Shown here: positions 1 through 5,054 of the stretch, piece by piece
How positions within the stretch are numbered: position 1 is the first letter of the stretch
Layout: every line of letters begins with the position of its first letter
Origin: Limnohabitans sp.
GTDB taxonomy: Bacteria > Pseudomonadota > Gammaproteobacteria > Burkholderiales > Burkholderiaceae_C
Assembly (NCBI GenBank): GCA_024641725.1
Contig: JAHECM010000125.1
Span: 1 to 7,549 of the forward strand
Direction of reading: 5' to 3'
DNA length: 7,549 bases
Position numbers and translations under genes: made by a program
The notes under the pieces: model-generated
What the model was told of the DNA's origin: nothing
The model's database searches: none
What the model saw: only the letters and a program-made list of their open reading frames with translations

Positions 1-167
1 TCGTTCATGCGCCCGCGCATGTAGGGGTCTAGGCTCAAAAAGTGGTGGCACACCAGCACTTGGCCGTCTTGGAGTTCGGGCAGCGGCAGCTCGACCATTT
101 TGAAGTTGTTGACCGTGGCCTCGCCCTGTGGGCGGTTGTCCAAAACGATGCGGTGGTTGATGGGCAT
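1..167 (-). CDS. Zinc-independent MDR-family NADP-dependent oxidoreductase (N-terminal fragment, 3' end outside window)
   Basis: Only the first 55 codons are present and the gene runs off the left edge. The peptide starts MPINHRIVLDNRPQGEA and reaches LSLDPYMRGRMN at residues 44-55. This LDPYMRGRM block is the hallmark of the zinc-free medium-chain dehydrogenase/reductase group that includes leukotriene B4 12-hydroxydehydrogenase, prostaglandin reductase and curcumin reductase CurA. Family members usually have about 330-345 residues and use NADPH to reduce the double bond of alpha,beta-unsaturated ketones or aldehydes in the cytoplasm. The ATG at 165-167 is supported by GGAGAG 5 nt upstream and by its normal distance to the conserved block. 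It lies 92 nt downstream of the thioesterase gene, so it may be a separate unit or a read-through member of the operon. The NADP-binding domain is not visible, so the cofactor is inferred from the family. Confidence 0.85.
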   Translation of the reverse strand, partial: MPINHRIVLDNRPQGEATVNNFKMVELPLPELQDGQVLVCHHFLSLDPYMRGRMN

Positions 168-172
168 GGGGT

Positions 173-178
173 CTCTCC
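173..178 (-). promoter_or_regulatory. Ribosome binding site of the MDR oxidoreductase gene
   Basis: GGAGAG on the minus strand lies 5 nt before the ATG at 167. It supports this start for the partial oxidoreductase gene, which has a 92-nt gap in front of it and so cannot depend on translation of the upstream gene. Confidence 0.6.
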
Positions 179-182
179 AGTT

Positions 183-224
183 AAAAAAGAATCGCTTGCA
201 GTAACAGCGGTCGGTGACCGCGAT
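183..224 (-). other. Stem-loop followed by a T-run in the thioesterase-MDR gap (weak terminator candidate)
   Basis: The 92-nt gap 168-259 holds a perfect 6-bp inverted repeat, GCGGTC/GACCGC, with a 3-nt loop (207-221). Alternatively, ATCGC (220-224) can pair with GCGAT (191-195), enclosing a GGTC/GACC stem and leaving a 13-nt bulge. On the minus strand this second arm is followed almost directly by TCTTTTTT (183-190). The arrangement is like an intrinsic terminator with a poor stem, so partial termination before the oxidoreductase gene is possible. The compact hairpin alone is about 17 nt from the T-run, too far for a classic terminator. I saw no convincing -35/-10 pair in this gap. Confidence 0.35.
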
Positions 225-259
225 GGGTTTGCTCAAGCCACAGGGCCAGTGCCCCGGGC

Positions 260-682
260 TCAGTCGGTGGACGGGCCTGCCGCATGGCGGCGGGCCACGT
301 ATTTGAAAGTGCCCGTTGCCATGGCGCACAACTGGCCATCGGCGTCGTAAATGCGGCCTTCGGTGAAGGCCATCGAGCGCGTGCGGTGCTGCAACTGGCC
401 TTTGCCGACCAGGTGTTGGCCGCTGGGCACTTTGGCTGGCCGCATGAACGTGGTTTTCATCTCGATCGTCACCACACCCATGTCCTGCTCCACGCTGCGC
501 GCTGCGGTGGCCAGCACCACGTCAAGCAAGGTCATGACTGCGCCGCCGTGGGTCACGTCAAAGGAATTGAGGTGTTCGGGCCGGGGTGCAAAGTGCAGCT
601 CCGACTCGCCTCCCTCAAATTTTTCGAGCGTGAAGCCCAAGTGGTCCACAAAGGGAATGGCCACGCCAAAAGACAAACTCAT
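260..682 (-). CDS. PaaI-family hotdog-fold acyl-CoA thioesterase
   Basis: A 140-residue protein of typical length for the single-domain PaaI/YdiI/4HBT group, which hydrolyses acyl-CoA or aryl-CoA thioesters in the cytoplasm. The core motif is HLNSFDVTHGGAVMTLLD at residues 37-54. It contains the conserved Asn39, the His45-Gly46-Gly47 turn at the start of the hot-dog helix, and Asp54 in the position of the usual catalytic acid. A second conserved block, KTTFMRPA, lies at 76-83, and the strand ending GTFKYVARR is near the C-terminus. The ATG at 680-682 is chosen because it begins the hotdog domain at the normal place and sits 2 nt after the stop of the dehydrogenase gene (TGAGCATG), so translation is probably coupled; the ribosome site itself (GGTGG) is weak. 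A longer reading frame continues upstream in another frame of the SDR gene but is not coding. In this operon the enzyme may free CoA from stalled acyl-CoA intermediates. The substrate cannot be read from sequence. Confidence 0.88.
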   Translation of the reverse strand: MSLSFGVAIPFVDHLGFTLEKFEGGESELHFAPRPEHLNSFDVTHGGAVMTLLDVVLATAARSVEQDMGVVTIEMKTTFMRPAKVPSGQHLVGKGQLQHRTRSMAFTEGRIYDADGQLCAMATGTFKYVARRHAAGPSTD

Positions 683-684
683 GC

Positions 685-1476
685 TCAGCCACCAATGATG
701 GCGCTGACGCCGCCGTCCACCGCCATCCACTGGCCGGTGATGTGCTTGCCCGCGTCCGATGCATAAAGCAGCGCCAAGCCTTTGAGGTCCTCGTCGTCCC
801 CCAAGCGGCGCAGCGGCGCGCCTTGGGCCAATTTTTCTGAGCCCAGTTTTTCCAGCAGGCCGTAGGTCATCTTGCTGGGGAAAAAGCCCGGACAGATCGC
901 GTTGACCGTGATGCCATGTTCGCCCCACTCGCCCGCCAGCGCGCGGGTGAAGTTGACCACCGCGCCCTTGGACGTGTTGTAGGCGATGGTCTTCATCTCG
1001 CTGGGGTTGCCGGCCAAGCCAGCAATCGAGGCCACGTTCAAGATCCGGCCCTTGCCGCGCGGGATCATGCTGAGCTTGGCCACCTCTTGCGACAAGATGA
1101 AATAGCCGCGCACGTTCAGGTTCATGACCTTGTCCCAGGCTTCCACCGGGTGCTCTTCGGCGGGGGCGCCCCAAGAGGCACCGGCGTTGTTGACCAAGAT
1201 GTCGATCTGGCCCATGCGCGCCACGGTTTCAGCGGCCAAGTGGCGGATGTCTTCTTCTTTGCCGCAGTCGGCAGCGATCCATTGGGCCTCAATGCCCGCC
1301 GCTTGCAACTCGGCAGCGGCTTGCTCCAGGTCAGCGGCTTTGCGCGAAGACAGCATGATTTTGGCCCCGGCTTCGCCCAAGGCGTGGGCCATTTGCAAAC
1401 CCAGGCCGCGTGAGCCACCGGTGACGAGGGCCACTTGGCCGGTCAAATCAAAAAGTAGTTGGACGGTGCGTGTCAT
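685..1476 (-). CDS. Short-chain dehydrogenase/reductase (classical SDR, FabG-like)
   Basis: A 263-residue classical SDR with all key elements: the cofactor-binding TGGSRGLG at residues 19-26, NNAG at 96-99, and the catalytic tetrad Asn121, Ser150, Tyr166 and Lys170 (YNTSK). PG follows at 196-197 and the C-terminus ends in the usual VDGG region. The segment after the second beta strand reads SSRK (43-46), with a basic residue and no acidic one, which points to NADP(H) rather than NAD(H); this is inference. Family members oxidise or reduce hydroxy/keto groups on acyl-CoA, sugar or alcohol substrates. In this acyl-CoA operon a hydroxyacyl or keto substrate is likely, but which one is unknown. 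The ATG at 1474-1476 has AAGGA 8 nt upstream, and only 12 nt separate it from the stop of the serine hydrolase gene. The stop is 2 nt before the thioesterase ATG, so the three genes are probably co-transcribed. Confidence 0.92.
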   Translation of the reverse strand: MTRTVQLLFDLTGQVALVTGGSRGLGLQMAHALGEAGAKIMLSSRKAADLEQAAAELQAAGIEAQWIAADCGKEEDIRHLAAETVARMGQIDILVNNAGASWGAPAEEHPVEAWDKVMNLNVRGYFILSQEVAKLSMIPRGKGRILNVASIAGLAGNPSEMKTIAYNTSKGAVVNFTRALAGEWGEHGITVNAICPGFFPSKMTYGLLEKLGSEKLAQGAPLRRLGDDEDLKGLALLYASDAGKHITGQWMAVDGGVSAIIGG

Positions 1477-1484
1477 GTTTGTTT

Positions 1485-1489
1485 TCCTT
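1485..1489 (-). promoter_or_regulatory. Ribosome binding site of the SDR gene, touching the upstream stop codon
   Basis: AAGGA lies 8 nt before the SDR ATG, and its first A is the last base of the TAA stop of the serine hydrolase gene. It confirms the SDR start and suggests that ribosomes finishing the hydrolase can reinitiate here. Confidence 0.7.
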
Positions 1490-2808
1490 TATTTCATCAA
1501 ATGCTTGGCCAGCGCCATGTAAGCGGGCAGCGAGGTGGGGTCGTTGAAGGGGTTGTTGGGCATGGGAAAGGACGCAAAACGGGCCACGACCATCTCTGCT
1601 TTGGGGTCGATGTAAATGGCTTGACCGTGGATGCCCCGGGCGGAATAGGCACCGTGTTCGTTGTTCGACACCCACCACATGTTGCGGTAAGACCAGCCGG
1701 GCAGGCTGGGGTAAGCGGCCTGCGGGAAGGCGCTCTTGTCACCCCCTTTGGCAATGTCTTGCACCACTTGGGCGGGAATGATTTGCTGGCCGTTGAAGCG
1801 GCCTTGGTTTCGCATCATCTCGCCAAACCGGGCCATGTCGCGCAGGCTGGCGTTCAGTCCGCCCCCGGCAAACTCGGTGCCCAAGCTGTCCACCGCAAAG
1901 TAGGCGTCTTGCTCAGCGCCCAGCTTTTGCCAGATGCGCTCGCTCAGGTTTTGGCCCACGCTTTTGCCCGTAACGCGGCTGATGACCCAGCCCAAGACGT
2001 CGGTGTTGATGGTTTTGTAGGCAAAGTTGCCGCCATGCTCGCCCAGCTTTTGGACGGTGGGCATGAAGGCATAAAAGTTGTCTGGCCCGTGGTAGCCCGC
2101 TGGACGTGGCAGCACGCGCCCAGCAAACATGTGTGTCCAAAACTCGGACTTGGGGTCGCCATAGGCCTCGCTGTATTGAATGCCCGTGCGCATGTCCAAC
2201 AGATTGCGGATGGTGGCGTCGCCAAAGCCGCTGTCCTTGAGTTCGGGCAGGTATTGCGCAACTTTGGCGTTCTCATCCAACCGGCCCTCGGCCACCAAGA
2301 TGGCCCCGATCAAGCCAAAGAATGACTTGGTGACCGACATGGACATGTGCTGTTTTTCAGGCTGCAAAGCGCCTGCATAACGCTCGTACACCACTTTCCC
2401 TTTGTGCAACACCACCACACCGTCGGTGTAATTGGCATCAAAGGCTTGGGCCCAGGTCATGGGCTCGGTTTTGCCCAAAGGGGTGAAGGTCACGGCGTCC
2501 AAGTCGGTGCGCTCGCCGCGCGGCAGGGCGCTGGCGCCCCCTGTGCCTCGGCCCACGTTGGTGGTGGGGGCAAGTTGGCGGTAGTTTGAAAAGCTCCAGC
2601 GAAACTGAGGGAACTTGTAAAACGAGCCATCGTGAAACTGCACTGTTTTATTGGGCGGCGGGGGCGAGCCCACCATCCAAGCCAAGGCCACAGGATCGGT
2701 TTGTGCCGCCGTGGGCAAAACCGGTGCCGGGTTCTGCGCCAGCACAGACGTGGTGCCCAGCAAGGCCGCCCAAAAAGTGGCGGCTGAGGCCATGGTGCGA
2801 TTTTTCAT
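1489..2808 (-). CDS. Exported serine hydrolase of the beta-lactamase/NylB-EstB family
   Basis: A 439-residue protein of the Pfam beta-lactamase (class C-like) fold. It begins with a signal peptide: basic MKNR, a hydrophobic stretch to about residue 23, and a likely cleavage after SVLA (24|25), with no lipobox cysteine. It is therefore expected in the periplasm or outside the cell. The nucleophile motif is SVTK (Ser158-Lys161), followed by Tyr264 in YKTINTDVLGW as the second catalytic element. HGQ (394-396) replaces the KTG triad. The YxxxNTD(V/L)LGW and GIHGQ patterns resemble 6-aminohexanoate-dimer hydrolase (NylB) and related esterases more than true AmpC enzymes, so ester, lactone or amide hydrolysis is more likely than antibiotic resistance. 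The start ATG at 2806-2808 has AAGGAG 9 nt upstream, and a second ATG five codons later would weaken the signal peptide. The gene lies 25 nt after the Dabb gene and 12 nt before the SDR gene. The true substrate is unknown. Confidence 0.88.
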   Translation of the reverse strand: MKNRTMASAATFWAALLGTTSVLAQNPAPVLPTAAQTDPVALAWMVGSPPPPNKTVQFHDGSFYKFPQFRWSFSNYRQLAPTTNVGRGTGGASALPRGERTDLDAVTFTPLGKTEPMTWAQAFDANYTDGVVVLHKGKVVYERYAGALQPEKQHMSMSVTKSFFGLIGAILVAEGRLDENAKVAQYLPELKDSGFGDATIRNLLDMRTGIQYSEAYGDPKSEFWTHMFAGRVLPRPAGYHGPDNFYAFMPTVQKLGEHGGNFAYKTINTDVLGWVISRVTGKSVGQNLSERIWQKLGAEQDAYFAVDSLGTEFAGGGLNASLRDMARFGEMMRNQGRFNGQQIIPAQVVQDIAKGGDKSAFPQAAYPSLPGWSYRNMWWVSNNEHGAYSARGIHGQAIYIDPKAEMVVARFASFPMPNNPFNDPTSLPAYMALAKHLMK

Positions 2809-2817
2809 CGGTGCAGT

Positions 2818-2823
2818 CTCCTT
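2818..2823 (-). promoter_or_regulatory. Ribosome binding site of the serine hydrolase gene
   Basis: AAGGAG on the minus strand is 9 nt before the ATG at 2808, inside the 25-nt gap after the Dabb stop. It favours the first ATG, which retains the complete signal peptide, over the ATG five codons downstream. Confidence 0.7.
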
Positions 2824-2833
2824 GTTGGGGTGT

Positions 2834-3142
2834 TCAGATGTCCAGGAAGTAATCCATGCAGCGGCGCTCTTTGACCACCGCTTTCATGAAAGGTTTCACG
2901 GCCAGATGTTGGGGGTGAACTTGGTAATCCGCTAGCACCTGCGCGTCATCGAGCAACATGTGCAACACCAAGTCGTTGGTGCAGTCCATGCCGGGTGTGG
3001 CCGCGGCCACCTCGAAAGAGCGTATTCCAGGCACAAGCTGCGAAAAGGACAACAACCAGTCTTTGGCTTTTTGCACGTTGGTGGCTTTGTCGGCCCCCTC
3101 GGCTTGGTCGTGGAATGTCCACATGACAATGTGTCTCAGCAT
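2834..3142 (-). CDS. Dabb (stress-responsive A/B barrel) family protein
   Basis: A 102-residue protein that matches the Dabb family (Pfam PF07876) in length and pattern. The N-terminus is MLRHIVMWTF, where family members usually carry a conserved His followed by alternating hydrophobic residues of the first beta strand. The middle reads DLVLHMLLDD (57-66), followed by ADYQVHPQHL (71-80), the typical end of the second half of the barrel. These proteins form dimeric ferredoxin-like alpha/beta barrels. Known relatives include plant stress proteins and olivetolic acid cyclase, but most bacterial members have no assigned reaction. The ATG at 3140-3142 is preferred over the TTG one codon earlier: it is preceded by a very strong GAGGAGG 7 nt upstream and overlaps the acyl-CoA dehydrogenase stop by one base (TGATG). 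That overlap suggests translational coupling and a functional link to the dehydrogenase. Its role in the pathway is unknown. Confidence 0.85.
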   Translation of the reverse strand: MLRHIVMWTFHDQAEGADKATNVQKAKDWLLSFSQLVPGIRSFEVAAATPGMDCTNDLVLHMLLDDAQVLADYQVHPQHLAVKPFMKAVVKERRCMDYFLDI

Positions 3143-4956
3143 CAAAAAGCCTCCTCAGGCAAATCGGCGCAAGTGGGGTCGCGGGATGCGACCACCTGCA
3201 ACCAGGCCCCGATCTTAGGCAGTTCGTAGCGGAAAAAATAACGGCATGCGGCGCGGCGCCCTTGGGCGGCGGGTGTGTTGTCTGGGCCCAAGCTGCTGGC
3301 CACGTCCAGCCAGATCCAGGCGATGACGGTGTGGCCAAAGGCTTGCAAATAAGGCACCGCGTTGGCCAGGGCTTGCGCCGGCTCGGCGCCTGCCCAGGCT
3401 TGCTGGGTGGCTTGCCCCACTTGTTTCAAGGCATCGCGCAAGGCGGCAGCTTCCGGGCCCCAGTCTGTCTGTGCCTTGGCCGCTGTGGCCAGCATGCGCT
3501 CGCCCAGCAGTTGCAAGCCCCGGCCGTTTTCCATCAGCACCTTGCGGCCCAAGAGGTCCATGGCCTGGATGCCGTGCGTGCCTTCGTGGATCATGTTCAG
3601 TCGGTTGTCGCGCCAGTACTGCTCCACCGGAAAGTCGCGGGTGTAGCCGTAGCCGCCGTGAATCTGGATGGCCAAACTGTTGGCTTCGAGGCACCACTCG
3701 CTCGGAAAACTCTTGACGATGGGCGTGAGCACCTCGAGCAAAAGGCGCGCCACATCGGCGTCTTCGGGCGTGCCGGTGTGCTGCTCGTCCACCAGGCGGG
3801 CGCTGTACAGGGCCAGCGCGAGTGCGCCTTCTGAATAGGCCTTTTGCGCCAGCAGCATGCGCTTGATGTCCGCGTGCTCGATGATGCGCACCTGCGGCTG
3901 GCTGGCGTCTTTGCCCCCTGCCCCGCTGGGTCGGCCTTGGGGGCGATTTTTGGCGTAGTCCAAGCTGGCGTAGTAACCGGCCATGCCCAACATGGTGGCG
4001 GCCATGCCCACTCCAATGCGGGCCTCGTTCATCATGTGGAACATGCAGCGCAGGCCTTCGCCGGGCTTGCCGACCAAATAGCCCACGGCACCGGATTCAC
4101 CGCGCACTGGGTATTTGCCCTCGCCAAAGTTCAGCAGCGTGTTGGTGGTGCCGCGCCAGCCGCATTTGTGGTTGAGCCCGGCCAGCGCCACGTCGTTGCG
4201 CTCGCCCGTGAGTTGGCCCTGTGTGTCCACCAGTTTTTTGGGCACGATGAACAGCGAAATGCCTTTGACACCCGGCACCAGTTTGCCCTCGGCGTCCGGA
4301 ATCTTGGCCAACACCAAGTGGACGATGTTTTCGCTCAGCTCGTGCTCGCCCGAGGAAATCCACATCTTGTTGCCCTTGAGGCGGTAGCGAGCACCCAGCG
4401 CGTCGGACTCGAAGCCAGCGCCATCGGGTGTGGCCCGGGTAGTCACATCGCTCAAGCTGGAGCCCGCTTGCGGCTCAGACAAGCACATGGTGCCCGAGAA
4501 GCGGCCCGAAAATTCGTTCAGGGCAAACACCTCTTTTTGCAGCGCAGTGCCGTGCACCATGAGCAAATTGGCGTTGCCACTGGTGAGCATGCCCGAGCCA
4601 ATGCTGACGGAGGCCATGGCAAAAAAGGCGTTGGCCGCAGCCTCCACGGTGTAGGGCAGTTGCATGCCGCCGATGGCGTAGTCTTGCGCGGCGCTGAGCA
4701 TGCCGGACTCGCCATAGGCCTTGTAAGCGTCGTGTGTGGCCTGCGGCAGGATGACTTTTTCGCCGTCAAAGTGCGGCTCTTGCGTGTCCACCAAACGGTT
4801 GAAGGGGGCGTACTTTTCGCGGGCGATGCGCTCGCAGGTGTCCAGCACCGCGTCAAAGGTTTCGCGGCTGTGGTCCGCAAAGCGCTCGCGGCTTTGCAGC
4901 GATTCGACCTTCAACCAGTCGTGCAGCAAAAAGTCTAGGGTGGGACGCAGGCTCAT
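3142..4956 (-). CDS. Acyl-CoA dehydrogenase, long DmdC/FadE5-like class with C-terminal extension
   Basis: A 604-residue flavoprotein, longer than ordinary acyl-CoA dehydrogenases (about 380-400) and matching the 590-610-residue class that includes 3-methylmercaptopropionyl-CoA dehydrogenase DmdC and mycobacterial FadE5. It introduces the 2,3-double bond into an acyl-CoA with FAD, passing electrons to ETF. Visible elements in order: helical N-terminal domain (about 1-155), the flavin/substrate block MCLSEPQAGSSLSDV (157-171), the middle beta domain with KMWISSGEH (197-205), MMNEARIGVGM (308-318), QIHGGYGYTRDFPVEQYWRD (431-450), and NMIHEGTHGIQAMDLLGRK (454-472). In that last block Glu458 is in the position of the catalytic base. 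The residues from about 475 on are the extra C-terminal domain (acetyl-CoA dehydrogenase C-terminal-like). The start ATG at 4954-4956 gives the expected N-terminus; GGAAGAG lies 10 nt upstream. A terminator-like hairpin precedes it. The stop overlaps the Dabb start. Chain-length or sulfur-substrate specificity cannot be told from the sequence. Confidence 0.93.
   Translation of the reverse strand: MSLRPTLDFLLHDWLKVESLQSRERFADHSRETFDAVLDTCERIAREKYAPFNRLVDTQEPHFDGEKVILPQATHDAYKAYGESGMLSAAQDYAIGGMQLPYTVEAAANAFFAMASVSIGSGMLTSGNANLLMVHGTALQKEVFALNEFSGRFSGTMCLSEPQAGSSLSDVTTRATPDGAGFESDALGARYRLKGNKMWISSGEHELSENIVHLVLAKIPDAEGKLVPGVKGISLFIVPKKLVDTQGQLTGERNDVALAGLNHKCGWRGTTNTLLNFGEGKYPVRGESGAVGYLVGKPGEGLRCMFHMMNEARIGVGMAATMLGMAGYYASLDYAKNRPQGRPSGAGGKDASQPQVRIIEHADIKRMLLAQKAYSEGALALALYSARLVDEQHTGTPEDADVARLLLEVLTPIVKSFPSEWCLEANSLAIQIHGGYGYTRDFPVEQYWRDNRLNMIHEGTHGIQAMDLLGRKVLMENGRGLQLLGERMLATAAKAQTDWGPEAAALRDALKQVGQATQQAWAGAEPAQALANAVPYLQAFGHTVIAWIWLDVASSLGPDNTPAAQGRRAACRYFFRYELPKIGAWLQVVASRDPTCADLPEEAF
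3150..3156 (-). promoter_or_regulatory. Strong ribosome binding site of the Dabb gene inside the acyl-CoA dehydrogenase 3' end
   Basis: GAGGAGG, a near-perfect Shine-Dalgarno sequence, lies 7 nt before the Dabb ATG and encodes the Glu-Glu near the dehydrogenase C-terminus. It selects the ATG at 3142 over the TTG at 3145. It is the strongest ribosome site in the window, which suggests the small protein is made at a high level relative to the dehydrogenase. Confidence 0.8.
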
Positions 4957-4978
4957 GTCAGTTCATCTCTTCCAAATG

Positions 4979-5010
4979 AAAAAGGGCAAGAAGCATCATG
5001 CCTCTTGCCC
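4979..5010 (-). terminator. Intrinsic (Rho-independent) terminator or attenuator between thiolase and acyl-CoA dehydrogenase genes
   Basis: On the minus strand an 8-bp perfect stem, GGGCAAGA (5010-5003) with TCTTGCCC (4991-4984), is topped by a mismatch, a further 3-bp stem and a 3-nt loop. It is followed immediately by TTTTT (4983-4979). It lies 44 nt after the thiolase stop and only 22 nt before the dehydrogenase ATG. The plus strand has no T-run after the hairpin, so it acts only in the direction of the genes. It probably ends the fadB-thiolase transcript. Because so little room is left downstream, the dehydrogenase operon must start from a promoter overlapping the hairpin or upstream, or depend on read-through. 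The rest of the 98-nt gap shows no promoter I would call. Confidence 0.8.
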
Positions 5011-5054
5011 CTGTTCGGATCAGCCATCCAGGCGACAGCCGATGCCGCTCACGT

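Noticed and set aside
260..1174. A 304-codon minus-strand frame that would fuse extra N-terminal sequence to the thioesterase
   Set aside because: The upstream 160 or so codons are an out-of-frame reading of the SDR gene, rich in Arg/Gly/Gln. The hotdog domain starts exactly at the ATG at 682, 2 nt after the SDR stop.
1489..2808. Calling the serine hydrolase an antibiotic-resistance beta-lactamase
   Set aside because: The fold and SVTK motif are shared, but HGQ in place of KTG and the NylB/EstB-like Tyr motif point to a non-resistance hydrolase, and the operon context is acyl-CoA metabolism.
4958..4966. Two-codon mini-ORF (ATG AAC TGA) ending 1 nt before the acyl-CoA dehydrogenase ATG
   Set aside because: Such tiny frames arise easily by chance, and its ATG abuts the GGAAGAG ribosome site, leaving no spacing for initiation.
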